Assembly (NCBI GenBank): GCA_028713325.1
Contig: JAQTON010000001.1
Span: 199,454 to 263,453, forward strand
Source of the DNA: Candidatus Altimarinota bacterium
Lineage (GTDB): Bacteria > Patescibacteriota > Gracilibacteria > BD1-5 > UBA2023
Length of the DNA stretch: 64,000 bases
Direction of reading: 5' to 3'
In this document: one piece after another, positions 32,260 to 41,844 of the stretch
Layout of the letters: every line of letters begins with the position of its first letter
Position numbering within the stretch: position 1 is the stretch's first letter
Translations under genes and position numbers: made by a program
The notes under the pieces: generated by a model
The model's input: the letters and a program-made list of their open reading frames with translations, nothing else
What the model was told of the DNA's origin: nothing
Database searches by the model: none

Positions 32260-33717
32260 ATGTATCACAAAAGTATTGTATTCATGAGTCTCTCGCTCAT
32301 CTCTCTCCTCACTTCCTGTACTTTTCCATTCTCTTCTCCTGCTGAGACGGAAAATGTGGTGCAAACTTCTTCCGGAGTTTTGGAGGAATGAGTAGAACAC
32401 ACGCAGACGGGACAAACGAAAGATGAGCGTCTTCAGGAATCAAAAAGACGGATAAATTTTCGTTCCATTATCCGAAAGGGGGATTATTTTTCGCTCAAAA
32501 GCGATAGAGAAACTGCACTTCGGTACTATCTCAATGCATATCTTCGATTGAAGGACGACAACGTTTTGGAGCGGAAGATTGCATGAGCCTACTTTGATTT
32601 GAAAGATTTTAGCAATGCGTATAAGTACTATATAAAAGTTCCATTCGTCGACCTCGAAGACGAAGAAAAAAAGAAGATGCTCTCGGCACTTATGTTTGAT
32701 GAGAGTATTGCAATAAAAAGTATCGAGATTCGGAAGCTTGGACTTTCGCAGGATGAAACAGATTATTATTCGTATATAGAGAATTGCTATACCGGGATTC
32801 ACAATTGTGTCGTCTCTCTCGACTCCTATTCCGGGAGCTATGAACCGACACGGAAACTCAAGAATATCATAGACACGTATATGAAAGTGAGCTCCGATTT
32901 TCATTATCGCAACATCCTTCTGGCGGGAGCTTTTTTCGAGTTCAAAGAATATCTTGCCGGAGCGAAAATCGCTGCGGAGATCGCAGAAAAGCGTCCGGAT
33001 TATAAGATTGCTTACAAGATAGCGGGGTATTGCAACTATGAGCTCGGAAAGTACAAAGAGGCAAATACTCATCTCGGAAAGTATTATGCCTTTGATACGA
33101 AAGACGTTTCCACTGCTTATACGCTCGGACTAACCAATTATTATCTTGAAGATTACGCCACGTCCAATCTTTATTTCAATACGGCGGTTATGAACGGATA
33201 TACCCCAAAAACAGAGCTGGAACGAAGACTTGTTTATAATTATTATACGCTGGGGGATAAAAAGGGGATGTTTAAGATTTTCAGGTATCTTCTCAGAGAA
33301 TCGGATGTCGGGGAAGATGATTTTATCATCGCAGTACATATCGCTACGGAAGAAAACGATCGATCGAAAGGTTTTCTTTGGGTAAATCAAGGGATAGAAA
33401 AATTCATTGATTCCGATATGCTCTATGCACTTAGAGGAAATCTCTATCTTCTGAACGATGATTTGGATCATTCGGCAGAGGATTTGAACAAGGCATATTC
33501 CATAAATGCTCGAAATCCTGCCACCACCCTCGGGTTTGCCAAGTTGCATTTTGTAAAAAATAATTATACTTCTGCCAAAGAATACATACAATCTACGAAA
33601 GAAATCGACCCAGATGGGATATTCGGAGAAGAAGCAGAGGAGCTTCTGAAGAAAATAGAGGATGCCGAAACGGCGAACGGAAGCGGAACATTAAATATGA
33701 GTGGAAGCGAAAATTAG
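32260..33717 (+). CDS. TPR-repeat lipoprotein
   Basis: 485 aa with two TGA-Gly codons. The N-terminus MYHKSIVFMSLSLISLLTSC is a lipoprotein signal with lipobox LLTSC and acylated Cys20. The mature part begins with a Ser/Glu linker and then helical repeats of the tetratricopeptide type (for example YKIAGYCNYELGKYKEANTH and LRGNLYLLNDDLDHSAEDLN). It is therefore a membrane-tethered, outward-facing protein-interaction scaffold. It lies downstream of a divergent exported protein and upstream of a helical hypothetical protein. The partner is unknown; assembly of surface structures such as pili is one possibility. Confidence 0.75.
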
Positions 33718-33802
33718 AAAAACATTCAAAAAGAGATTTTTCAATCCTACTCGGCATAATAAACACTCTATTTCTTCTTTTAATTTATAATATACACACA
33801 CT

Positions 33803-34384
33803 ATGTCTCATGAACGAAAAGACTCTTCTCAGGAAATAAAAAAACCGGCTCCCATCGAACAACAAGCGGGTATTTTAAAAAACAAGGAGAAAATCGAACT
33901 CGAAAATCAGATTGTTGATACCTTAAGGAGTCTCAATAGTCACATGACCAAAAAAGAGATTCTTGCTCTGATTCACCGCATCGAGGTAGGGAAAGGACTT
34001 GAAGGACTTCGAGGAGAGCTCGAAAAAGAGAAGAAACTTGAAGGATCAGATATTTCCGATGAGGCATTGGAGGATATACTCAGTCTCTTTCGTGAGATCG
34101 AACAAGTAGCAGGATCTGAGCTCAAAGAATTGAAACTGGAACTCAGCCGGCTGAATGTTTCGAAAGAATATACGGTTGATACAGCTATTTATCTGAGTTC
34201 CCGATTTCCTTGGATCAAGAAACTCGAGGACAGCAAGCTTGGTGAAAATATCATTATAGATCTCGTGGGAATCGGAGTAGGAGCACTTGATTCCGTACAT
34301 GCGATACTCAAGTTTCTCCTTACGCTTCTCGGAGATCTGGTAATGTTGCCGAAACAGATAATTACCGAAATAAGAAAAAAATAA
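33803..34384 (+). CDS. Hypothetical coiled-coil protein
   Basis: 193 aa, no TGA codon. The first 30 residues are polar and disordered; residues 30-125 are strongly charged and predicted coiled coil (LEGLRGELEKEKKLEGSDIS). A hydrophobic segment IIIDLVGIGVGALDSVHAIL followed by FLLTLLGDLVMLP near the C-terminus could associate with the membrane. No homologue is recognised. It ends 9 bp before a bidirectional terminator shared with the convergent pilC. Confidence 0.6.
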   Translation: MSHERKDSSQEIKKPAPIEQQAGILKNKEKIELENQIVDTLRSLNSHMTKKEILALIHRIEVGKGLEGLRGELEKEKKLEGSDISDEALEDILSLFREIEQVAGSELKELKLELSRLNVSKEYTVDTAIYLSSRFPWIKKLEDSKLGENIIIDLVGIGVGALDSVHAILKFLLTLLGDLVMLPKQIITEIRKK

Positions 34385-34392
34385 AAACGTAA

Positions 34393-34427
34393 AAAATACC
34401 ATTCCGAGTCTTCGGAATGGTATTTTT
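34393..34427. terminator. Bidirectional terminator between the coiled-coil gene and pilC
   Basis: Stem AAAATACCATTCCGA with TCGGAATGGTATTTT and a short loop, with T-rich tails on both strands. Confidence 0.85.
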
Positions 34428-34438
34428 GTGTTGTAAAT

Positions 34439-35542
34439 TTAGGCAACTGTTTCTGTAATCTTGAGTACTGCCGAGAATATTCCAAAGGCAAACCAGAGGA
34501 CGAATATGCCGGCTATAAGGATGGCAAGAGGTTCGATGAAGCGAACGAGTACTGCGATGGAGCTATCCACTTCTCTTGTATATTGAGCTGCAAGCTTATG
34601 ACATACTTTGTTGATGGTTGAAGTACGTTCCCCTGCAGCGATAATCTGGTAGAAATCCTGCGTGAATACTTTGAAATCCGGATCTGATTCCTCGATGCTT
34701 TCGGCTATCTTTTTTCCATTTTGTACTTTTTTTGAAATCTCTTCTATTTTTTCTTGAAAGATGACATTATTACTTCCTTCTCCTGTGAGTCCAAGAGTAC
34801 GGATAATAGGTATGCCCGCTTCAAGGAGAAGAGAGAGGGTGGAAGCAACTCGTACGATAGTATAGTTACGATATACATCTCCCACTACCGGAATTTTAAG
34901 ATAGAGTGCATCGAGCGAACGCCGCCCCGTCATGCTTTTTGCATAAGCCTGAAATGAAAGTACCCCTACGATCAGAAGGATGATAATTCCCCAAAAATTT
35001 CCTTCTATAAAACGACTCGTGGATACGAGGGCTTGAGTCGCAAACGGAAGTTCTACTCCGGTATTCATAAAAAGCGGTTCCAGTTTTGGTATGATATAGG
35101 TCATTATGGTCATAATGGCCCCGAGAAGAAAGAGGACGATGATGAACGGATAAGTAAGAGCTCCTTTTACTTTCGATTTGAGTTCTTCTTGATTCCGGAG
35201 TTCATTCGCGAGGCTCACAAAGGAGTGTTGCATCGTACCAGACTGTTCCCCAGCCTCTATAATCGCCACTTCTCTCTTATCAAAGATATTTGGAAGCTTC
35301 TTCATGGCGATACTGAAGCTATCTCAGGATTCCACAAAAACGAGAAGATTCATAATCTCCACCTCCATTTTTATATTTCTGTTTTTATCCAGAAATGAAT
35401 AAAGGGAAGCGATAACCGGTACTCATCCGTCCACCATATTTGCGAGGTGCTCGTAGAAGAGAGCCTTTTCCTTGATGCTGATACGGTGCCAGAATCGTAC
35501 TTCACGTACCTCCTGAATAGCTGCTGTTGAATTTGTTTTCAT
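34439..35542 (-). CDS. pilC: Type IV pilus inner-membrane platform protein PilC/GspF
   Basis: 367 aa with two TGA-Gly codons in the N-terminal half (MVDGGVPVIA and FVESGDSFS). Two T2SSF domains are present; the hallmark EAGEQSGTM occurs near residue 100 and a matching IIAAGERTSTI in the second repeat. Three membrane helices (GALTYPFIIVLFLLGAIMTI, WGIIILLIVGVL, ILIAGIFVLWFAFGIF) fit the family. It forms the inner-membrane platform on which the PilB/PilT motors act to assemble pili. It is the third gene of a minus-strand cluster with two PilN/PilO-like genes upstream (gaps of 18 and 42 bp). No motor gene is visible in the window. Confidence 0.88.
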
Positions 35543-35560
35543 AAAATAGGAAACTAATGA

Positions 35561-36112
35561 TTATTCGAAATAGTACATACTGAGTTCTATGTTTGCCGAA
35601 ACCGGTTCATTTTTTGTCGTATCAAGCGGGAAGTTCAGATTCTTGATGATGTAGGATTTCTTATTTGTCTTGCTGTTCGTGAGATAGTTAAGGAAATTAT
35701 TGAGAGCGTTTATATCTTGCACTTTAAATGACAGGGAGATATTTGCAAGTGAGAGTCCATTTGGGGATTTCTCTCCTTTGGATATGGAAATATTTGCGAT
35801 ATTTACTCCGTTCATAGGGGCAAAGAGGCTATCGAGAACAGTGTCTTCTCGGAAATCGCCCGCATATCGTTCGATGTCATTCTGAAGTTCCGCATCATTT
35901 TCGATATTTTTTGCCATCTCTTGCAATCGCTCGAGAGATCATTTTTTCTCACTCACTTCTTTTTTCGTTGTTTCCAGTGTATCCTTTTTTTCTATGTACC
36001 CGTATCCTTGGTCCATGGTAAAAAAGAATCCGATGACGATGCTACAAGCAAGAAGTGCAAGTGAAATCATCTGTTTTTTATTTTTTTCTTTATCTTGAAG
36101 AGTTGTTTGCAT
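35561..36112 (-). CDS. PilO-like type IV pilus assembly protein
   Basis: 183 aa with one TGA-Gly. It has one membrane helix near the N-terminus (MISLALLACSIVIGFFFTM, residues 15-33), a coiled coil (residues 40-75) and a periplasmic-type alpha/beta domain ending in NIELSMYYFE. This topology is that of PilO, which together with PilN links the cytoplasmic ring to the pilus machine. Sequence similarity is weak, so the call rests on topology and on its position 18 bp upstream of pilC. Confidence 0.6.
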
Positions 36113-36154
36113 GATAGGTAATTATAAAGGATAATAGGTGTATAAAAAGTGAAA

Positions 36155-36724
36155 TTATTTTACGTTTCCTACGTTAAATTCCAGAGAAAATGATCGTTTC
36201 TGTTCATATCCGGAAACGGAAAGCACGGGGGCAAGCTGGAAGATATACCCGGATCCGGTTCGATAGTCTCTCACAAGATTTGATATCTTTTTCACTCCAT
36301 CATCTCCGACAAGCACTGTTTCCGGCATGGACACGGCGGAAGTGACAACTTTGCCATTTTCATAGGAGAATCCAGAGAAAATCATCTTATATTTTTTGGA
36401 TATACCCTGAAGCTCATTTATGTATGTTTGCACTTCACTTGCCTTAATGGCGTTCCGAATATCGGATTTGTTCCCGGTAACAAGTTCCGCGGCGATGATT
36501 TTTTTATCGCTTTTTATCTTCTCTATGCTGTTGATATAGTGAGCAATCTCGTTTTTATTTGCCTCAATAGAAGAGGAAAGTCTCATATTCTCAAAAAAGA
36601 GAAAAGCGGAAATGGCACACACAATAGCGAAAAATGTGGCCGAAAGAACGAGAAGAACATCTAAACGAGATTTTTTATCCAAATCCTTTTGTTCCATCGT
36701 TTCTATAGTTGTCGTTGTTTTCAT
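36155..36724 (-). CDS. PilN/PilO-like type IV pilus assembly protein
   Basis: 189 aa, no TGA codon. Cytoplasmic N-terminus of about 25 residues, one membrane helix (VLLVLSATFFAIVCAISAFL), a coiled coil and an extracytoplasmic domain ending SLEFNVGNVK. The topology matches PilN or PilO and it heads the pilus cluster (gap 42 bp to the next gene). The start ATG 36724 (MKTTTTIETMEQ) is preferred over an upstream TTG because it gives a normal short cytoplasmic tail. Which of the two roles it plays cannot be told from sequence. Confidence 0.55.
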   Translation of the reverse strand: MKTTTTIETMEQKDLDKKSRLDVLLVLSATFFAIVCAISAFLFFENMRLSSSIEANKNEIAHYINSIEKIKSDKKIIAAELVTGNKSDIRNAIKASEVQTYINELQGISKKYKMIFSGFSYENGKVVTSAVSMPETVLVGDDGVKKISNLVRDYRTGSGYIFQLAPVLSVSGYEQKRSFSLEFNVGNVK

Positions 36725-36773
36725 AGATAAAATATGTAAGAAATAAATATATACCAAAAACAAAGTGTTCGAA

Positions 36774-36791
36774 GCTCGCCGCTAGGCGAGC
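36774..36791. other. Short perfect hairpin in the divergent gap
   Basis: GCTCGCC-GCTA-GGCGAGC forms a strong hairpin without a T-run. It lies between the pil cluster and the tsaE promoter. Its role is unclear; it may be a DNA or RNA structural element. Confidence 0.4.
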
Positions 36792-36855
36792 AAGTTAATC
36801 TCAGAGAAAAAATTTCTGATAAAAACTTGGAAGTTGGTTATTTGGGTATGTCGAG

Positions 36856-36883
36856 TTGATATTATCATATAATTTTATATAAT
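36856..36883 (+). promoter_or_regulatory. Promoter of tsaE, suggesting a leaderless mRNA
   Basis: TTGATA, 16-bp spacer, perfect TATAAT (36878-36883). Transcription would start 6-8 bp later, on or next to the ATG at 36891. An earlier in-frame ATG at 36882 lies inside the -10 box, so it cannot be the start if this promoter is used. Confidence 0.6.
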
Positions 36884-36890
36884 GCAAATT

Positions 36891-37316
36891 ATGCAAGAAA
36901 AAATTATCTACACCCTCACAAAAGAAAATTTATCATGACTTCCCATCTCTCCAAAAAAAGGAGAGAGGATATTTCTTCGAGGGGATCTGGGGTCCGGGAA
37001 AACGACTCTATCGAGACATATCATATCCTCTCTTCTGGGCACACAAACACCGGTGAAGAGTCCAACGTACATATACTACAATAGGTATGGGGAGAATATT
37101 TATCATTTTGACCTCTACCGTCTCCAGTCCTATGATGATTTCGTGAATATCGGAGGAGAGGAGATACTCGATAATCTGGAAAATATCTGCCTCATCGAGT
37201 GGCCGGAACTGCTTGCGGAGAGGTATGAACCGACGATAGATATAGAGATACTGAAAACAGAAAAAGAAGATGAGAGGAAACTGGGAATCGCGTTATTCCA
37301 TTCAAGATTATCGTAA
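36891..37316 (+). CDS. tsaE: tRNA N6-threonylcarbamoyladenosine biosynthesis ATPase TsaE
   Basis: 141 aa with one TGA-Gly. Walker A is GDLGSGKTT (residues 30-38), followed by the family motif SPTYIYYNRY and the FDLYRL segment; IEWPE is near residue 105. TsaE works with TsaB and TsaD to place t6A at position 37 of ANN-reading tRNAs; neither partner is in the window. The protein is of normal length. It is probably translated from a leaderless transcript (see promoter). Confidence 0.88.
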
Positions 37317-37443
37317 CTTTATGTTTCTGGAAAATAACAAATATCATTTTCAGTGATTTATTTTTTTGTATAAAAACTCATTTGCATTTTATCTTTAATA
37401 AGATACAATTTCCTCGTTTCTTTATCTTCTCGCTATTTTCGGT

Positions 37444-39374
37444 ATGAAAACACTCAACGATAATACTAGACAATCATCCAAACTCTCCGGTTTCACTCTC
37501 ATAGAACTCATAGTAGTGATTACCATCCTCGTCATCCTCGGAACCATCGCTTTCACGAGTCTGACCGGATTCTCATGAAATGCCCGCGATTCCGACCGAG
37601 TGACGACTCTCCGCAACATAGAGAGCGGACTCGATCTGTACCAGATAAAGACGGGATCTTATCCGATTCCCGAAAACATCACCGGAACCGGAATGATAGG
37701 CACCATCGTTCTTTCTTCCGTCGGAATCATCGGAGACACTATTTCCCGTAATGTCCGTATAAACAAAACCCCCGTTGATCCCCTCTCCAAAGCCAGCTAT
37801 GTCTATGGAACGAATTCCTCTCAATCCCAGTACCAGATAGCCACCACTCTGGAGAATGCCATAGCATATAATACTTTCCCCACCATCCAAGCCGTCTACG
37901 CCGATTCTTCCCTCCAAGCCCGAGTCAACGGAAACTACTCCGGATATATCAAGTACCAGAGTGGTTCGGAAACCTGGATCGCCAATATCCCTTCCCTCCT
38001 CTTCAATAATACCGGATCGGTGAGTTTATTTTCAACAGGGACGTATTTCGTCGTGAACAAACAACCGAATCTTCCCTACAAGCTGGATATACATACCGTG
38101 ATTCAGAACAAGGATGGAAATCAAATGGTACAGGCTATCACCGGAACGGGGATTGCGACTCTTACTTGAGTGAATATCACAGGGGTTACAACTGCTTCGG
38201 GAGTATCTTTTCTATTTAGCGGTTCGCTATTGGCGAGTTTCGGTGGGGATGTGGGGAGTGTACAGACGGTGATACTAGGAGGAGATGTGGGTGGAGGAAC
38301 GACTCCAGTATCTACAACGGTTCCATGAGCACCAACTTCTCTCACTGGTACTGGATGAAATACTCAGGTAGCTCTTTCTTGGACTCTTCCGACAAACGAT
38401 GGTGGAGCTATTATCACTAATTACAAAGTCTACTGGGGAACTATTACAGGAATTTATACGAGTTCTTGACTCACCGGAAGTGCTACTGCGAATTATACCG
38501 TCACGGGACTTACGAATGGAACAACGTACTACTTTACAATTGCGACAATAAATAATGTAGGGGAAGGAGTAAAGAGTGAAGAAATATCGAAGATTCCAGT
38601 CGCGCCTCATTTTGTGGCAACCGGTGGAGTGATAACCTACAGTGGAGGATATACGATTCATACATTTACAAGTAATGGGACATTTACACCAAATGGAACA
38701 GGAACGGTTGAATATTTAGTTGTGGGTGGAGGAGGATGATGAGGATGAGGTTATATTGTTCAGTGACGTGGATGAGGATGAGGTGGTGCCGGTGGTTATT
38801 TAACTAGCACAGGAAACAGTGTTTCCTCAATAGAATATGCAGTTGTTGTAGGTGCCGGTGGTGCCGGTGGTGCCGCTTCAAATATAGGGACAAAAGGTGG
38901 TAACTCTTCATTTAACTCAATAATTTCCGATGGTGGGGGTTATGAGCAGCTTACAATGAATATTGTTGTGGTCGAGCCGGCGGTAATGGAGGTTCCGGCG
39001 GATGAGGGGCTTATGGAAATGGTGGAAATCCTATATCTGGACAGGGTTATGCTTGATTTTCGAATGCAGGGGCATGAGGTGGTTGAGGAGGAGCTGCAGG
39101 AACACCTTCAAATTATCTAGGTGGAAACGGTTTAAATAATAATATTATTGGCTCTAATACATACTATGCGTGAGGATGAGGAGCAGGATTTGATTCTTCT
39201 GGTGGAATCCTTACAGGAGGTCTTGGGGGATGAGGAGCAGGAGGTAATTCTGGTCAGCACTGAACTAATTGAGTGAATAATACGGGATGAGGAGGATGAG
39301 GAGGATGAGGAGCGGGTGGTTCCGGTGGAGCGGGTGGTTCCGGAATCGTCATTATTCGATATCTGACGAACTAA
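37444..39374 (+). CDS. Glycine-rich prepilin-like protein with fibronectin III domain, frameshifted
   Basis: N-terminal class III prepilin signal GFTLIELIVVITILVILG with the methylated Phe after Gly, then a pilin-like globular region (residues 50-240), an FnIII-like domain (TVPGAPTSLTGTGG to TYYFTIATINN, about 300-385) and a very Gly-rich tail in which many glycines are TGA (GGATGA runs). The ATG frame is open only to TAG 39118-39120 (558 aa) and after about residue 500 stops looking Gly-rich. The +1/-1 shifted frame from about 38940 restores the Gly-rich pattern to TAA 39372-39374. A G5 tract at 38935-38939 marks the shift. This is either a sequencing error, a mutation or phase variation. 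Confidence 0.7.
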
Positions 39375-39408
39375 AAAAGTCCATTAAGGAGAAAAGAATC
39401 ATAAAAAT

Positions 39409-39436
39409 TTGACTCTTGAACCTTTTTCTATACAAT
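39409..39436 (+). promoter_or_regulatory. Promoter of the rpsT-infC-rpmI-rplT cluster
   Basis: TTGACT, 16-bp spacer, TACAAT. The predicted start lies about 65 nt upstream of rpsT. Confidence 0.6.
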
Positions 39437-39509
39437 ACCCGTACTTTTTTAGTCCTATGCTATTTTTAATAGCTCAGACGTATTTATTTTTCTATTATTA
39501 TTCTACTCC

Positions 39510-39779
39510 ATGCCAAATACTTCGTCGGCAAAAAAGGCTCTCAAACAGAGTCAGACAAAAGCCTCCAGAAATCGTCGCTTCAATGCTCTTTACAAGGAAA
39601 CTCTCAAAGCTTTTCAAAAGTCTCTTGCATCTGGATCTGCAGATGGTCTCGAACTCCTTGCGAAACTCTATTCTCGCATCGATACTCTCGTAAAGAAAAA
39701 TATCCTCCACATCAACAACGGTTCGAGAAAGAAATCTCGTTTCGCAAAGATGCTTAAAGCTGTATCTATTAAGTCATAA
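39510..39779 (+). CDS. rpsT: 30S ribosomal protein S20
   Basis: 89 aa. It starts MPNTSSAKKALKQSQTKASR, a typical S20 N-terminus (P-N-x-x-SAxKxxR), and is basic and helical throughout, with the family's C-terminal SRKKSRFAKML. Binds 16S rRNA in the body of the small subunit. No TGA codon. It is followed after 3 bp by infC, so the two are probably translated from one message. S20 next to IF-3 is unusual; more often infC-rpmI-rplT stands alone. Confidence 0.92.
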   Translation: MPNTSSAKKALKQSQTKASRNRRFNALYKETLKAFQKSLASGSADGLELLAKLYSRIDTLVKKNILHINNGSRKKSRFAKMLKAVSIKS

Positions 39780-39782
39780 TCG

Positions 39783-40289
39783 ATGGCTCCAAAAGCAAAA
39801 CGCACCAATGAAAACATTCGAGCCGACAAGGTTCAGGTGATCGCTGAATCCTGAGAACAGCTTGGTATTATGTCTCTTTCCGAGGCTATTAACAAGGCAA
39901 GTGCTCTCGATATGGATATCGTGGAGATAGGGATGCAAGGTGGTGTTCTTCTTACAAAGATGATGGATTATGGAAAGTTTCTGTTCAAACAACAGAAGGC
40001 TCAAAATAAATCTCATTCCAAAAAGACGGATGTCAAAACCATCAAGCTCACCTATAAGATAGGGGATCATGATTTGGAGATACGGAAGATTCAGGCTGTA
40101 AAGTTTGCAAAGGAAGGACATCCTTTAAAGATTATCCTTTCACTCAAGGGACGGGAAAATCGGTATGAAGATATCGCGATGGACAAGGTCAATGAATTCG
40201 TCACTTCGCTTGCGGATGTGTATAAGGCGGATGGGAAGGTTATGAAAGCGGGAAATAATTTTTCCATTCTCCTTCATCTCAAAAAATAA
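39783..40289 (+). CDS. infC: Translation initiation factor IF-3
   Basis: 168 aa. The N-terminal domain has [20 protein letters not shown], in which the Gly of the conserved GEQLG is a TGA codon. The lysine-rich linker and the C-terminal domain ([20 protein letters not shown]) match the family. IF-3 monitors initiator tRNA and start-codon choice and prevents premature subunit joining. Gap of 29 bp to rpmI; it forms the classic infC-rpmI-rplT order. The start ATG 39783 gives the family-length N-terminus. The start codon here is ATG, not the rare codon used for autoregulation in enterobacteria. Confidence 0.95.
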
Positions 40290-40318
40290 TAATTTATTTC
40301 TTATATAACTTCATTTTT

Positions 40319-40519
40319 ATGAAACAGAAAACTCACTCAGGAGCAAAAAAACGAGTAAAGGTTACCGGAACAGGAAAGTTCATATTTGCCCATTCTTGTA
40401 AACGACATCTTCTCTCCGACAAGAGCAAGAAAGCAAAGGGACGAAACAAATATGGTATCGTCGCTCACGCAACGAACAAGTTGGCAGCACAGCGATGTCT
40501 CCCATACGGAGTAAAATAA
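40319..40519 (+). CDS. rpmI: 50S ribosomal protein L35
   Basis: 66 aa, starting [20 protein letters not shown], the standard L35 N-terminus (K-T-x-x-GAxKR). Very basic. It lies between infC and rplT as in most bacteria. A dispersed hairpin element (40520-40641) directly follows its stop codon and separates it from rplT. Confidence 0.95.
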   Translation: MKQKTHSGAKKRVKVTGTGKFIFAHSCKRHLLSDKSKKAKGRNKYGIVAHATNKLAAQRCLPYGVK

Positions 40520-40641
40520 AGAAGTCTCTGAAAAACTCGTCCTTCAAGATTAAATCTTCGCTTCCTCGTTTTCCGTACAGTTGTATGGTTCACTCCGGTT
40601 CTCGATTTGCACTTGAATTACTTCGTTTTTGAGAAACTTCT
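40520..40641 (+). repeat. Dispersed hairpin element, copy 2
   Basis: The core TCCTCGTTTTCCGTACAGTTGTATGGTTCACTCCGG lies at 40563-40598 (two short halves around GTACAG). Outer arms AGAAGTCTCTGAAAAACTC and its partner GAGTTTCTC-like GTTTTTGAGAAACTTC pair. It lies inside the rpmI-rplT operon, so it is transcribed. Confidence 0.7.
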
Positions 40642-40680
40642 GGGAAATTCAAACTCATTACTAATAACTAATCAATACAT

Positions 40681-41025
40681 ATGGTACGCGTAAAACGTGG
40701 TCTTATGACCAAGAAACGACACAATAATGTCATCGCTCGTGCGAAAGGATTTCGAATGATGAACGGGAATGTATTCACAAGGGCAAAGAATGCTCTTATG
40801 AAGGCAGGAACCAATGCCTATATCGGACGACGTCTCAAGAAACGAGATTTTCGTGGTCTCTGGACGATACGCATAAACAATGCGGTTCGTACTCTCGGAC
40901 TCAATTACTCGACTTTCATCAATCTTCTCTACAAGAAGAACGTAAAGATCGACCGAAAGGCTCTCTCGAATCTTGCCATCAGTCATCCAGCTGTATTCGC
41001 AAAAATCGTTGACTTCGTAAAATAA
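40681..41025 (+). CDS. rplT: 50S ribosomal protein L20
   Basis: 114 aa, starting MVRVKRGLMTKKRHNNVIAR and containing the family motifs AKGFRMMNGNVF and YIGRRLKKRDFRGLW. It binds 23S rRNA early in assembly and in many bacteria regulates its own operon. It is separated from rpmI by 160 bp that contain a hairpin element, a candidate site for such regulation. It ends next to a strong terminator. Confidence 0.95.
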   Translation: MVRVKRGLMTKKRHNNVIARAKGFRMMNGNVFTRAKNALMKAGTNAYIGRRLKKRDFRGLWTIRINNAVRTLGLNYSTFINLLYKKNVKIDRKALSNLAISHPAVFAKIVDFVK

Positions 41026-41028
41026 AAA

Positions 41029-41055
41029 AAGCCCCGCCGGAAGGTGGGGTTTATT
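41029..41055 (+). terminator. Terminator after rplT
   Basis: Stem AAGCCCCGCC / GGTGGGGTTT with loop GGAA, immediately after the rplT stop. The tail reads TTATT. Confidence 0.75.
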
Positions 41056-41072
41056 AAAGGTATGATATTCGG

Positions 41073-41483
41073 TTATTTCGGTGACGAGCACGGAATCGTT
41101 TCGATTCGGTCCGGACTGTTCTGAAAAACCGGATATTCATGAAAGAAAATGTTATTTTTCGCCTCGTAGTACTGAACGGTAATAATACAGTCTATTCCAA
41201 TCCCGCTACGCGTTGTTGATTTTCGTAGCTTGCCACTTTCATCCGGAATTTCCGAGGTTCTTGCGATAACTTCGTTATGGTAATACAGGGCGTTATCACC
41301 GAAACACAGCGGAAAGGTATAGTAGACACCCCCTACGAGCACCGCCCCCCAGAACAAAAATTGCGTAGCTATCATGAGTATTTCTTTGGTTTCGTGATAG
41401 ATACTTATCAAGGCATAGTAAACCTTGTTACCAAAACGTTCACCAAAGAGGGTGCATTTTTTACGAACAATATCATTTGTCAT
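41073..41483 (-). CDS. Hypothetical protein with one membrane segment
   Basis: 136 aa, no TGA codon, from ATG 41483. Residues 38-58 (IATQFLFWGAVLVGGVYYTF) form a membrane helix; the rest is polar with two cysteines. There is a basic N-terminus that would remain inside, with the C-terminal 75 residues outside. No family recognised. It is convergent with rplT and divergent from yidD. It could instead be a chance frame, but a normal start, the hydrophobic segment and lack of overlap support coding. Confidence 0.5.
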   Translation of the reverse strand: MTNDIVRKKCTLFGERFGNKVYYALISIYHETKEILMIATQFLFWGAVLVGGVYYTFPLCFGDNALYYHNEVIARTSEIPDESGKLRKSTTRSGIGIDCIITVQYYEAKNNIFFHEYPVFQNSPDRIETIPCSSPK

Positions 41484-41543
41484 TTTGTTTACTCCTCCAA
41501 TTGAAAGGTATATTATTTATATCTAAAACTTACACAAAGTCAA

Positions 41544-41789
41544 ATGTTTTCCCGTTTTCTCATTGCTCTCGTTCGTCTCTATCAGCGATTTCTCTCTCCC
41601 GACCACTCTCTCTGGGCTCAGGCTTTGAATCGTCCGCCGTATTGCAAGCACATCCCGAGTTGCAGCGAGTATATGGTGGAATCCATCGAGAAAAAGGGGG
41701 TAGTGCGAGGCGTTCCGAAGGGAATTTGGCGAGTGCTTCGGTGTAATCCGTGGAGTAGGGGTGGATATGATCCGGTGGAGAAAAAATAA
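41544..41789 (+). CDS. yidD: Membrane protein insertion efficiency factor YidD
   Basis: 81 aa with the family pattern LIALVRLYQRFLSP, CKHIPSCSEYMVESI and GIWRVLRCNPWSRGGYDPV. YidD helps YidC insert and process membrane proteins; it is a small membrane-associated protein with conserved cysteines. Here it is not next to yidC or rpmH/rnpA, its most common neighbours. No TGA codon is used. Confidence 0.92.
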   Translation: MFSRFLIALVRLYQRFLSPDHSLWAQALNRPPYCKHIPSCSEYMVESIEKKGVVRGVPKGIWRVLRCNPWSRGGYDPVEKK

Positions 41790-41844
41790 TTGCCTTTCCC
41801 ATCATTCTCGTTATAATCTCTCCATTATTTCTTGCACCCATTCC

